NCBI GenBank assembly: GCA_003649205.1
Contig: QMRC01000016.1
Span: forward strand, 1 to 36,109
DNA: 36,109 nt
Source of the DNA: Thermoprotei archaeon
GTDB lineage: Archaea > Thermoproteota > Thermoprotei > Thermoproteales > B15-G16
Direction of reading: 5' to 3'
Of this stretch, positions 17,001 to 24,987 are shown one piece after another. The position numbers and the translations under genes were made by a program. Numbering within the stretch: position 1 is the first letter of the stretch; each line of letters begins with the position of its first letter. Below the pieces are notes generated by a model. That model saw nothing but the letters and a program-made list of their open reading frames with translations. It had not been told where the DNA came from and did no database searches.

Positions 17001-17728
17001 CTCGGAAACACATGATCAAACCTAACAGAAAGCTCCCAAGTACTAGGAGCACTAGGTGAAGACTGACCACCACCTTCAGTTTCTTCATAAGCTGAGGCTG
17101 CTGTACCTGCCCAAGCTCTTAGATCGACATACACATTATAACTACCCCAAACAGCCATTACAATACCCCATACCTTAGCAAACGCTGCATTAGGTTCACC
17201 ATATAACTTAGCTCTAGTACATGACTCTACTTTACCCTGTGGATTAGTGACTTTTATTCTACAGACCTTCCATACACGACCTGCCCCCTTCTCCTTCGTT
17301 TCAGATATAGTGCCCTCAACTATTGCATGGTAGGTTCTCTCCTCAGTATCTAACCTAGAGGTATTACCATAGTAGAGCCAACCATAGGTATAGCCATGTT
17401 CATATGCTTCACACCTAGTTTTAATGGTTACACCATTAGGATCAGCACAAACATACGTACCATGCTCAAACTGAATATAGTAGACAGCTTCCTTAGCTTT
17501 CCAAGTACGATACTTATAACCAGTATCCTTCTCACCCCTCTCCTCTAGTGGACCATATTCCTCTCCTGGACGAGGTTTTGAATCGTATATGTGTACGTAG
17601 TGATCTACGTCAGCACGATTCCACTCATAACCAGTACAGAAGACCGTTAATATGCTGTATGCTGAGAAAAATGATAGTAGTATTACGGCTAATATTATGA
17701 GGAATAAGTGATTTCTTCTACTTCTCAT
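14051..17728 (-). CDS. Giant surface protein, putative adhesin
   Basis: 1225 residues. An N-terminal signal anchor (about 6-30) is followed by an extended beta-rich ectodomain. From about 446 a DNFEQYSDTSELSKRW start and a YSLYPKISVP strand suggest a concanavalin-like lectin/glucanase sandwich (to about 660). At about 800-865 an RWVVGG...VTIQVPDSSELTAVAVY segment resembles small beta repeats of bacterial and archaeal surface proteins. At about 930-950 is a Cys cluster (CCKC, then three more Cys within about 15 residues). There are several N-glycosylation sequons and no C-terminal anchor. It follows the 492-residue protein by two bases. Likely role: cell-cell or surface recognition at the pilus or on the envelope. 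No catalytic residues were identified. Confidence 0.6.
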   Translation of the reverse strand: MRSRRNHLFLIILAVILLSFFSAYSILTVFCTGYEWNRADVDHYVHIYDSKPRPGEEYGPLEERGEKDTGYKYRTWKAKEAVYYIQFEHGTYVCADPNGVTIKTRCEAYEHGYTYGWLYYGNTSRLDTEERTYHAIVEGTISETKEKGAGRVWKVCRIKVTNPQGKVESCTRAKLYGEPNAAFAKVWGIVMAVWGSYNVYVDLRAWAGTAASAYEETEGGGQSSPSAPSTWELSVRFDHVFPSYFSDEVKVYVWDYAGKKWIKLSPGSQVRVHLGYDPDKREMYLTYRVEIGDNWLYLRNVIGQLDLHYCKKVITREHGAEVAVGGPRTVYRSSNKVFDTFIFKLPNLKLYGIDVKRVRLDVVLGARVFTLRAITVEGSPIEGVQFNVTPRPITYVPVVTIETTTGSSGVVDVNMSLSVFAEYRGDVCGGDVYTIEGGRVVRIVAGLVFFDNFEQYSDTSELSKRWGGSGIDVGKVKVVTLSDAGKVLAITIDSDNWYSLYPKISVPKTGIVLMWIRYRLQTNPSYGSDLKWHLSWRDAKVGGVAPALRTWDYGRDLRVSAYYGGGTWGTLHPLRYCDTGDYGTYVSLWWRGDGKFLSYEWWSDIWTISNIEKYSSGGGSRFVISFGRWGCCKGTLYVDNFAILRDWVVKVVGTQEYLLELVKHGYVFVDQNLDLRYIPIEVTAILRDEVLRIHVPVTEVSVQAQKEYGVYVLDHYVVEFLNGTKTTVHETEVIASLRDVKSITAVYKEAIHTSLLNVHAMTSEGKELSVVIDYQSDNPTIGSGSGVTPFTLKVEKVGESSTFKVTLTAPSEVIIEGSKYVFVRWVVGGVEYSSTEVTIQVPDSSELTAVAVYVQIQFEINSMEVVVKQFDPLYTNSVNPVESNILWPGDFFVVQLHFNITAVGKHNVTFVMDVPKWILVLSNVTSNKELKYIKCCKCLKLRICKFIEGCSKHCIRVPEQKDMLFLVNARESSLAEYFRKKYSIDYYIELGDRNWTIVSFSWWLYVDGELVKNGTTQIVISKVYIAHVYQEWLDTSRYRLMIMLKWCYDNTYVHWYRDIPYTYLKYSLPIRVTIDEVNRTILISNVYTCVQTSKYHDLYRVEYAVLRPYANASAHFGAVIRIQQLAVVVKGIYDDRYVLQLCTFNGSVLVPVRGNITILVIDLDTSETRSYTYATDSSGYVVVYKSELELPRRYAVYVIAWGSVADFVVFVNTSDYGATLLEVRE

Positions 17729-17730
17729 GG

Positions 17731-19209
17731 TTATGAACCCTCTTCAATGCTAACTATCTCTAGGACTAAGTAATCAGGTATCACTGGTGGGTACCCTCCA
17801 AACCACTCAATCTCCACTTCAAGGTACTGTACGTATGGGTATAGAATTGTCAGTGGATTACCTCTTGGTCGTTCTCTATAATCTCCACCGAGAACCTTTG
17901 CATACCTATGTGTATACAGGTCATGAACTATAATGTACTCAGTATTTGGATAGAGACCTGCTCCTGCTGGATAACCACCAATAGGTACACCAGTCTTTGG
18001 ATCTATACCATAGAGGAAACAAAGGTAAAAGCCATATATGTATTCTCTAGGATTCTCGAGCTTCTTAGAAACAACAAATGTTACTTTAATCGTTATCCTT
18101 GGTTTATATAGCGGTCTACTGAAGTTAAAGCATATAGATGAACCTTTTGCACCTGGTTTTGGATATATTATGATTTTACGACCTTTACACTCTATCTTAG
18201 CAGTATCATCCCACTTAACTACCCATGCCTCATGAATAACTACATCATCTATCTTTACATCAGGAATATCAATTCTTCTATAACTTGTCTCTAGGTCTTT
18301 TATCATGCTCTTTCTTGCTTGTTCTAGGTATTTCTTCGGTGGTGTTGCAAATACTTCGATTATGGAGAAGGCTCTTGCACTTACATTACCAGTACCTACA
18401 GCAGTAATCACTATCTTGTGCCTACCAAATTCACTTAAGTCAGGTAAACACTTTAGAAGCACTTCCTCGCTTTCACTTAACACTAAGTTAACTACCTTAC
18501 CTAATGTCTTAAGCTCAATAGTTAGGAAGAAACCACTGTTAGTTCTAACCGTTACATTACCACGGTAACCACCTACAGACCTAACAGTAACAAGTAGCTC
18601 AGGACTCGATACAGACGTAGTATTGAGGTAGCTAGGGAAAATCTCTAGATAAACACCCCAAAGCTTCTCAACATACTTCAACTCTATGTCTGTGTCCTGT
18701 ACTATGGTTAGCTTGATGTCTGTTCCATTGTACACGTACTTGAGCCTATAGATAGCTCCACCGTGCTTATACGTCACGTTGATGTACCTATCAGTGAGAA
18801 GTTGCTTAATTGGTACTACGACTATGGTTGTGTTTTCAGATAGCTTAAGCTCTATAGGAGTCTCGTAAGTCTTGACTGTGCCATTCAGGAAATCAACATC
18901 AACAGGAACCTCAATACCCAGAGACGAATTAACATCAATAGCCCTAATCCTCAGTGTATGTAGTACTGGTTGTTTACTAGCTTTGACTATTGCTTTTGTT
19001 CTCGATACTTCATATGTCTGCTCCGTACCTGAAGCTGTAGGTGGTTTCTTGGTTACTGGTGTAGCTTTCGGTACTGTGCCTGGTGTACCTAGTCCATGGT
19101 ACCAAAACCAGAGTAATGATGCTAGAAGAAATGTTGCTACAACTATTGCTATTATTACTCGACGATATAGTACCCAATACAACTTCATCTTAACGCGTCT
19201 AGTACTCAC
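17731..19209 (-). CDS. Anchored beta-rich surface protein, first gene of the adhesin operon
   Basis: 492 residues. A basic N-terminus and membrane helix (about 17-36) are followed by a Thr/Pro-rich linker (about 43-63), then beta domains with several sequons (NVTV, NVSA, NTTS) and a C-terminal sandwich-like domain (about 330-492) rich in Tyr, Pro and Gly. GTG at 19209 has GAGGGG about 9 bases ahead. It heads a leftward operon of at least eight genes that includes the giant adhesin and the pilin-like series. The family was not recognised; it is probably part of the extracellular apparatus. Confidence 0.6.
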   Translation of the reverse strand: MSTRRVKMKLYWVLYRRVIIAIVVATFLLASLLWFWYHGLGTPGTVPKATPVTKKPPTASGTEQTYEVSRTKAIVKASKQPVLHTLRIRAIDVNSSLGIEVPVDVDFLNGTVKTYETPIELKLSENTTIVVVPIKQLLTDRYINVTYKHGGAIYRLKYVYNGTDIKLTIVQDTDIELKYVEKLWGVYLEIFPSYLNTTSVSSPELLVTVRSVGGYRGNVTVRTNSGFFLTIELKTLGKVVNLVLSESEEVLLKCLPDLSEFGRHKIVITAVGTGNVSARAFSIIEVFATPPKKYLEQARKSMIKDLETSYRRIDIPDVKIDDVVIHEAWVVKWDDTAKIECKGRKIIIYPKPGAKGSSICFNFSRPLYKPRITIKVTFVVSKKLENPREYIYGFYLCFLYGIDPKTGVPIGGYPAGAGLYPNTEYIIVHDLYTHRYAKVLGGDYRERPRGNPLTILYPYVQYLEVEIEWFGGYPPVIPDYLVLEIVSIEEGS

Positions 19210-19302
19210 TTTCGGTAACCCCTCTCCCTATCTTGATCATGATTGTTGACTTATAGGAGGTGTATAAATACATTTAGTTATTTTATGTAGTTATCTCAGA
19301 TA
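19210..19302 (-). promoter_or_regulatory. Promoter region of the adhesin/pilin operon
   Basis: On the minus strand, TATA-like CCTATAAGT (about 19250) lies about 44 bases before the GTG at 19209, and a second AT-rich box (GTATTTATAC) is about 15 bases further upstream. An 11-bp palindrome, TATCTCAGATA (19292-19302), lies upstream and has the same half-sites as the operator at 10711-10726. Confidence 0.4.
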
Positions 19303-19424
19303 TTGATGGTTATGTACAGAGATGTAATATGTACATTTAAATTCTCAAACACGGTATGGGGGTGCTATCGTTCTCAGTATAGTAACGTGAGGATGTATGT
19401 AGTACATTTCTAAGCTCTCTCCTT

Positions 19425-19970
19425 CTATGTTGTTGCCTTGAGTTGTGTTAGTGCATCGTTTAGAATGTGTATTGCTTTAATGATTTTGTCTTCTTGCTGT
19501 AAACTCTTTACTGTGTGTATAAGCTGTGTTAGTAATGTGTGTAATTGCGTTAATTGTTCTTGTACTTGAACTTGATCTATACGTATCTTGTTTTCCCTTA
19601 ATTGCTGTAGAATTTTAGCTACCTTAATCTTTCGTTCTCCTCTCTGCTTCCTACAGCTATTGTAGATTTGTTCTATAGCTTCAATAACTTCTTCCTGTGT
19701 TATCCTCGTTATTTTCCTTGAGAATAGTGTCAGTGATGTTACTGACATATTGTCGAAGACGATAAATACCCTGCCACCGTATTCAGGATCTATGTAGATG
19801 CTGAGTACTACGTCTTCTTCGGCGTAGAGTATCTTAGATCTGGAAAACTGTTCAATGAGTGTTGTTATGTAATTAGCAATTCGATCAACTAGTTTCCTCC
19901 TAGGTGCTTTCAGCTTTAAACCATGTACGTAGATGTACCTACCTAGAACTCCAGTTGACAGCGTGGACAT
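19425..19970 (-). CDS. Pilus-ATPase partner, paralogue of the 33.75-kb protein
   Basis: 181 residues. The central segment (RVFIVFDNMSV...LFSRKITRI..EEVIEAIEQI...RGERKIKVAKILQQL) lines up with RLYVLFDQMTV...YFSRKVKFELEDIVRALKAL...RGSRIRYEAVEAMIKIL of the protein at 33753-34412, so the two share a domain. The C-terminal 60 residues are a Gln-rich coiled coil. The start overlaps the end of the ATPase gene by 28 bases (ATG 19970), implying coupled translation and a partnership with that ATPase. Function unknown. Confidence 0.6.
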   Translation of the reverse strand: MSTLSTGVLGRYIYVHGLKLKAPRRKLVDRIANYITTLIEQFSRSKILYAEEDVVLSIYIDPEYGGRVFIVFDNMSVTSLTLFSRKITRITQEEVIEAIEQIYNSCRKQRGERKIKVAKILQQLRENKIRIDQVQVQEQLTQLHTLLTQLIHTVKSLQQEDKIIKAIHILNDALTQLKATT

Positions 19971-21571
19971 ACCTTAACTCCTCGATGCTTATCCTGTCGA
20001 AGTGGTGCTCCACAGTACGGACAGAATTTCAATTGATCATATCTGATCTGCAACTCACGATATACGGGGATCCGTAGCTCACTCTTTAGCTCGCATACTA
20101 GCTTTGAACTACCTAACTCTCTGTAGAATTGAGCTAGTATACCTGGCCAAACTCTTTCAAATAATCTGTAGTTACTCATTTGCTCTCTAAATGCTGGATC
20201 TTCATTGTATCTATCGACTAGGTTCTGTAGGAAGAGCTTAACCTGGTCATAATAGAGCTTAGCTATCTCAATATCGATTTTCAGTCTCTCAGCAACTTCC
20301 CTCAGTATAGCATCATGGACATTGCTAGCAAGCTTAAGACCTCCCTCATGGAAGTAAATTTTGCTAACAAACCTGTACTTCCTACCATTTTCAATTCTCA
20401 ATCCCATCTCAACTAGAACCTTCAATGTATTAAGCCTAGTTCTTGGTATCTTAAAGCCGTAGATTATTCTGTTGAATAGATCATCGACAGAAGCAGCATG
20501 TACTGCAAATATTGCAATTTGCTTAGCTTCTGCAGCAGATAGGACTAACTTCATTTGTTGTGAATTAAGTACTTCATTCACTAGAATAGCATCAGTTCGC
20601 GTTAATGCTGCTTCAAACTCATGCGTTAACTGATCTAGGTTATCCGCAATTACGTAATTTACCTTAGTACCTCGTGGTAGGTGAATTTCTTTGTACATGC
20701 CTATTACATTTATACGAATTTCAGGTGGGATAAAGAACGCAAGTTGATTTACAAATGTTGTTTTTCCTGTATTTTGTTCGCCGTAAATGCATATTGGTAT
20801 TCTAGCAAGTACGCAGAGTATGAGATCTGCTAAGTCATCAATGAGTATTGATCTGTATCGAGCTATATACTCAACAGGTGTAATCACCTTATTGAAGCAG
20901 CGTATCCTACACTCACTGTATTCAGCTGGTGAATACGGTGCATATGTTAGGCTAACTCTATGACTGTAACCATTTAGATCCTGTATTGAGAAGATTATGG
21001 TTGGTGTTACATATGAGAGCTGTTTACCACCGTAGAGAGCTAATCTATTGAACAGGTAGTCGACATCAACTGTTACATTCATTGTTGCTTCTTCACTTAA
21101 TTCACGATCTCTAACAGCAATTGTGTTCGACAGGATGTTTATCTCCTCTATGTTCTCATCGTAAAGTACGGGCGTTAGCTCAAGTAGGTGAAGTCGTTTA
21201 AATGCATAGTACTTCTGTGCCTCATCTAAGTAATTGAGTAGGTTAAGGAGTCTATCTAGATCCCTATACGACTTGACTAAGAATAATCCGTGTTTCAGTG
21301 TAATGTCATCGAGAAACTTTTCAACTTCTCTTCTCTCTTCATCCCTTAAGGTAGCATCCGGCTCAATAACTCTATATACGAGTTTTCCATCTACTTCAGA
21401 TCTAACTACCTGGGCTCTAATCTCAAAAGGACCAATACGAAATCTCGTATCTCTTAGGAGTTCTACTCCATAGTCTTCTCGATGTGGTGTAGATATAGTA
21501 TCGAAAACCTTCAGTATCTGCAAGAGTCCAGAGTCTCTCCTCTTCCTCCAAATCATCACCTCAGATATCAC
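19943..21571 (-). CDS. Type IV pilus/secretion ATPase with C-terminal zinc ribbon
   Basis: 542-residue member of the GspE/PilT/VirB11/ArlI superfamily that powers pilus assembly. The N-terminal domain includes DENIEEINI (138-146). Walker A GEQNTGKT is at 264-271, an acidic box follows as GMYKEIHL (291-298), Walker B DAILVNEV at 327-334, and the His box AVHA at 356-359. LNTLKVLVEMG and GRKYRFVSKI then end the catalytic core. Unusual features: the Walker A has Asn-Thr in place of the usual x-Gly/Ser, and the C-terminus ends in a four-Cys zinc ribbon (517, 520, 535, 538). GTG at 21571 is taken as a near-leaderless start; an ATG at 21556 is possible. It is divergent from the platform-protein gene, its natural partner. 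Confidence 0.85.
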   Translation of the reverse strand: MISEVMIWRKRRDSGLLQILKVFDTISTPHREDYGVELLRDTRFRIGPFEIRAQVVRSEVDGKLVYRVIEPDATLRDEERREVEKFLDDITLKHGLFLVKSYRDLDRLLNLLNYLDEAQKYYAFKRLHLLELTPVLYDENIEEINILSNTIAVRDRELSEEATMNVTVDVDYLFNRLALYGGKQLSYVTPTIIFSIQDLNGYSHRVSLTYAPYSPAEYSECRIRCFNKVITPVEYIARYRSILIDDLADLILCVLARIPICIYGEQNTGKTTFVNQLAFFIPPEIRINVIGMYKEIHLPRGTKVNYVIADNLDQLTHEFEAALTRTDAILVNEVLNSQQMKLVLSAAEAKQIAIFAVHAASVDDLFNRIIYGFKIPRTRLNTLKVLVEMGLRIENGRKYRFVSKIYFHEGGLKLASNVHDAILREVAERLKIDIEIAKLYYDQVKLFLQNLVDRYNEDPAFREQMSNYRLFERVWPGILAQFYRELGSSKLVCELKSELRIPVYRELQIRYDQLKFCPYCGAPLRQDKHRGVKVCPRCQLEF

Positions 21572-21616
21572 ATTATACCTAATAAACTTTAATTAACTAC
21601 CTCGTGATACCTCATT
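21572..21616. promoter_or_regulatory. Compact divergent promoter of ATPase and platform genes
   Basis: Only 45 bases separate the two starts. An AT-rich core (CTTTAATTAA, about 21587-21596) lies about 25 bases before the ATG at 21617, as expected for a leaderless rightward mRNA. Read on the other strand, TTAATTAAAG lies about 20-25 bases before the GTG at 21571. One element may therefore serve both directions and keep the two proteins co-regulated. Confidence 0.5.
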
Positions 21617-23368
21617 ATGATGGTACTGCACATATTCTCAGAATTGCGTAGCAGAATTGATCATAAACTTCGAGAAGTGTATAGGTTTACGTTCATTGAT
21701 GAGAGGATTAGCTTTGAGGAGTTTAGATCTAGATTCTATAAACACCTTATGTATCTACTAGTTACAGTGGTAATTTTCCTTGCTATGAACCTCATACTAC
21801 CTCACCTACTTTACGATTTAAGATTATTGCTCCTCTCCAATGCTATATTACTTATCCCAATGACTTATCTCCTCTACCTAGTCACTAAACCATTCATTAA
21901 CTTAACTCTATTCTTCAGGAGAGTTGAGGCTGAAGCTCTATATGCTGCATTACATGCATCAATATACATGAGAGTTGTTACTGATCATGAAGCTAGAATG
22001 ATCTTGAATAAAGTGATTGAGCTTCTTGCTTCTAAAGATATTGTTCTTAGGTATGCCGCTAAATTCTTTAAACGAATTCTAAGAGATGGCGGAGTTGAAG
22101 CTCTTGATAAGTATATTGCTCTATGTAGACAGAAATCAATGCCCATTACTGAAGTTATACTGTCGACATTTATTGATGTTCTTCGGACCGGTCAGTACGT
22201 ACTCTATGCTGATAGACTTAGGGATAGAGCTTATGCTGAATTTAGAGCAAAGTTACAATCACTGATCCGTACTCATGAAATTATATCGATGTCTATCGTT
22301 TCAGTCGCTATCACAATTCCAGTTATCAGCTGTATTCTCTCTATCTTACTATTTAGCAAAATTCTCAATATTGCAGTATTCACTACATTGCTAATTCACG
22401 TGATTACAGTATTCATGCTTCTCATGTATCTTGACTCTACATGCCTTATCAAGATATTTGACTTTACACCATACCTACTACGCGCGGGTACTACTACAGC
22501 TATTATTGCTATCCCTCTTATTACTACTTCACTCGTGGTATCTAGATACCTCGACTACAGAGAGATCTGCATTACTATATACTTATGCTCGTGCTTGATA
22601 TCCCTCACCTTTGATTTTGTGTATAGCAGATACGATAGTCGTGCAATGTACATCTTCACGCAGTATTCATCATTTCTAAATAGGGTTGCTCAATTACTTG
22701 AAAGTAAATCATGTTCTCTTGTTTCTGCTATCCTTCAGATAGCTTCTGAAGATAGGTCATCTATCATGAGTAAGTTGCTACGTATTATTGCATCTAGACT
22801 CGTACTTAGTAAGGATTTGAATTACTTAATTTCCTTTATCATGAAGGTTAGAGGGTCATTTGCTGAATTCCTACGAACTGTAACCTCACTTCTCATAGAT
22901 GCTATGTACATCTCATTCTCACCTCACTATGTTCGTGATCTTGCTAGGATGTACGATGAGTATGTTGGAGCATACGAGCTGTATCTCAATTCAATGAAGT
23001 CTGCTAAGTATGTACTATTCATCGTTGCAGGCGTGATATCCTTTATCATGTACCTCGTTATTAAGTGCGTTCTTGCTGTTTTCGCCGAAATCACAATTAC
23101 TCCTTCAGCTAGTGAGTTAGGTGTTGTTCTACCCATATCATTACCAAGTAAGGCCGATATTGCTCATGTAACTATCCTCTCAACCACTATGATCAATATC
23201 ATTTTGTTCACTTCAGCTATGGTTGTTGCTAAGCTCGCTACTGGTCGAATCGGCATTTTTGGCAGGTATGCACTAATCTCCCTACTCATTGCATTCCTCA
23301 TATTTATCCTCATATACTACTTCATACCACCTCTTGGAGGTATCAGTGTATGGAGCTTAGGGAGTTGA
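21617..23368 (+). CDS. Polytopic pilus platform protein (ArlJ/UpsF/TadC-like)
   Basis: 583 residues with about eight or nine hydrophobic helices: a pair at about 45-90, a pair at about 225-275, two to three at about 285-345, and the last group at about 460-580. Two cytoplasmic stretches (about 95-220 and 350-450) have the helical LLRxxLRxGGVEALDKYIA type expected of T2SSF domains. Such proteins form the membrane base on which the pilus ATPase acts; the ATPase gene is divergent and adjacent. ATG at 21617 is probably leaderless; a second ATG follows at once (21620). The call rests on topology and context more than on strong motifs. Confidence 0.65.
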   Translation: MMVLHIFSELRSRIDHKLREVYRFTFIDERISFEEFRSRFYKHLMYLLVTVVIFLAMNLILPHLLYDLRLLLLSNAILLIPMTYLLYLVTKPFINLTLFFRRVEAEALYAALHASIYMRVVTDHEARMILNKVIELLASKDIVLRYAAKFFKRILRDGGVEALDKYIALCRQKSMPITEVILSTFIDVLRTGQYVLYADRLRDRAYAEFRAKLQSLIRTHEIISMSIVSVAITIPVISCILSILLFSKILNIAVFTTLLIHVITVFMLLMYLDSTCLIKIFDFTPYLLRAGTTTAIIAIPLITTSLVVSRYLDYREICITIYLCSCLISLTFDFVYSRYDSRAMYIFTQYSSFLNRVAQLLESKSCSLVSAILQIASEDRSSIMSKLLRIIASRLVLSKDLNYLISFIMKVRGSFAEFLRTVTSLLIDAMYISFSPHYVRDLARMYDEYVGAYELYLNSMKSAKYVLFIVAGVISFIMYLVIKCVLAVFAEITITPSASELGVVLPISLPSKADIAHVTILSTTMINIILFTSAMVVAKLATGRIGIFGRYALISLLIAFLIFILIYYFIPPLGGISVWSLGS

Positions 23369-23868
23369 AGAAGTGGATTAGAGAACAGGAAAGTAATATA
23401 AGGACTGTGCTTAAGTCTGGTGATTTCGACAGCGAGTACATTCAGAGACAGCTAGATTTCATGAAGGAACTTTCAAGACAGCAATCACTGCTCAAGAAGT
23501 TTAATCAGAAGGACTTTGTACTTAGCTTCGATATTGTTAAGCAATTATCTAATCTAACTAACTACTCAGAAGCTGAGCACATACCTCAAATTCAGGTTCA
23601 GAAAGCTAATGCTAAATCTAATGTCGAAGAGGTTGTAGAGGAAGTGAAGGAGAAGAAAGAGGTGAAGAAGGAAGGGAAGAAATTCAGTATTAACTTACCT
23701 AGACTCACATTGAAGAAAATTGGTAAGGAGAGGAGAAGGGAGAGGAAAAATACCGAAAAGGAGCAGAAGGTAGAGGAAAAGAAGAGAGGGGAGAAGAAAA
23801 GAGGCAGAGATATTGCTGACATATTGAGAGAGCTCGATTCAAAGTACTATGAGATACTTCTCGAATAA
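23350..23868 (+). CDS. Highly charged cytoplasmic protein, partner of the platform protein
   Basis: 172 residues overlapping the platform gene by 19 bases, with GGAGGT 8 bases before ATG 23350, so translation is coupled. N-terminal helices (1-75) are followed by a Lys/Glu/Arg-rich low-complexity region (about 90-155) and a short helix (ADILRELDSKYYEILLE). No membrane segment. The composition suggests a disordered or coiled tether, perhaps linking the platform to the ATPase. Not recognised. Confidence 0.6.
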   Translation: MELRELKKWIREQESNIRTVLKSGDFDSEYIQRQLDFMKELSRQQSLLKKFNQKDFVLSFDIVKQLSNLTNYSEAEHIPQIQVQKANAKSNVEEVVEEVKEKKEVKKEGKKFSINLPRLTLKKIGKERRRERKNTEKEQKVEEKKRGEKKRGRDIADILRELDSKYYEILLE

Positions 23869-23879
23869 GAGGTAACAGT

Positions 23880-23993
23880 ATGGAGTTCCTGGATCTGTTA
23901 CTACTTACGTGGATCGCTCCTGTAATCTTCTTCATTCTTCAGAGAAGGAGAAGGAGGAAAAGGAAATGCCTTCTTGATCTAATTACTGAGTAA
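23880..23993 (+). CDS. 37-residue single-helix membrane peptide
   Basis: Small frame ATG 23880 to TAA 23993. A hydrophobic helix (about 4-20, LDLLLLTWIAPVIFFIL) is followed by a strongly basic block (QRRRRRKRK) and a short tail. GAGGT lies about 7 bases before the ATG, and the frame begins 11 bases after the previous stop. The positive-inside pattern gives N-out/C-in topology. Such peptides often stabilise membrane complexes; here the pilus platform is the obvious candidate. Confidence 0.5.
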   Translation: MEFLDLLLLTWIAPVIFFILQRRRRRKRKCLLDLITE

Positions 23994-24076
23994 TTCTTTC
24001 TGTAAAGTTTATCTCTGTGTATAACATGATATACAATGTTGTATCTTAGGTATATACATACTCAGAGGTTAGGATT

Positions 24077-24982
24077 ATGGATATTCTCAATTTGCTCACG
24101 ACGGAGATAAAGATTGGTGAGTTCACGGTGATGCCTGTTTTTGCTGCTTTGACATTAGCTGGTGCTGTTATTTATGCTCTTGTCTGTTATGCAGCTGGTA
24201 TCTACTATAGGTTTTTAAGCGGTATTGAGTACGTCATAAACACTGGCCTACATCTAGCTCTCCTATTTGTTATAGATCATACTGTTTCCTCTTGTGTTAA
24301 TTACTATATCGACTACATTCGACAGGAATTTGGTGTTAGTGCACCAATCTCGATAACTTCACTACGACCATTTGCATTTGCACGAGATCTAATGCTTGAT
24401 GCTGTGGCAAAAATTAATTCCCTCTTAAATTCATATGAATCGCAGATCACTCTCTCCAAGTACTCACTCATCTTCAGTTACCTTGCTGAGGGAGCACATA
24501 ATTCTGTGTCCTCTCTAGAACAGGTTATTTCTGCTGCTCGTGCTCCATTTCTTTCACTAGCTTCATTCTATGGCTTTCTCTACGATACTAAGGTAACTAC
24601 AGTAATGATCCTCATTGGTGCATCATTGCTACTTTCTCCAGCTCTATCACGTCTTGGTGGTTTCCTATGCTTCACCGCTATAGGATTTCACTTCGCAGCA
24701 CCTATCTCAGCTGCTCTCGCTTACTACTACTTCATGAAGTATAAGTTCCCTACATCTATAAACATCGCTCTTCTACCATTTACTAATGTGAATACAACTA
24801 TTCCACTTGCTCAGTACTCTCAACCTGTCAATCTATATGGTAATTTACTAAACTTTTTCACAAATGCTGCCTTTGCTGCATCCTCCGCTGAAGTAGCTGC
24901 TCTCTTCGTATTTTCACTATGTTCTGGTATTGCAGGTGCTATTGGTGCTGTTGTCGGTAATCCTATAGCTAGATTGAGGTAA
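24077..24982 (+). CDS. VirB6/CedA-like polytopic membrane protein
   Basis: 301 residues with about six hydrophobic helices: two near the N-terminus (about 18-42 and 52-72), a long amphipathic middle, then helices at about 170-192, 195-215 and 260-290. The segment LIGASLLLSPALSRLGGFLCF matches LAGAVFLACAPLRRLGITLIV of the next gene in spacing and key residues, so the two are related. Size and topology fit VirB6/TrbL and CedA/TedA channel proteins that line the DNA passage. ATG at 24077 has GAGGT 7 bases ahead. It is coupled closely (5 bases) to the giant relative downstream. Confidence 0.55.
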   Translation: MDILNLLTTEIKIGEFTVMPVFAALTLAGAVIYALVCYAAGIYYRFLSGIEYVINTGLHLALLFVIDHTVSSCVNYYIDYIRQEFGVSAPISITSLRPFAFARDLMLDAVAKINSLLNSYESQITLSKYSLIFSYLAEGAHNSVSSLEQVISAARAPFLSLASFYGFLYDTKVTTVMILIGASLLLSPALSRLGGFLCFTAIGFHFAAPISAALAYYYFMKYKFPTSINIALLPFTNVNTTIPLAQYSQPVNLYGNLLNFFTNAAFAASSAEVAALFVFSLCSGIAGAIGAVVGNPIARLR

Positions 24983-24987
24983 ATTTC

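Noticed and set aside
14051..19209. Polysaccharide-degrading enzyme call for the large surface proteins
   Set aside because: The lectin-like sandwich pattern is visible but no paired catalytic acid motif could be identified, so only an adhesin role is proposed.
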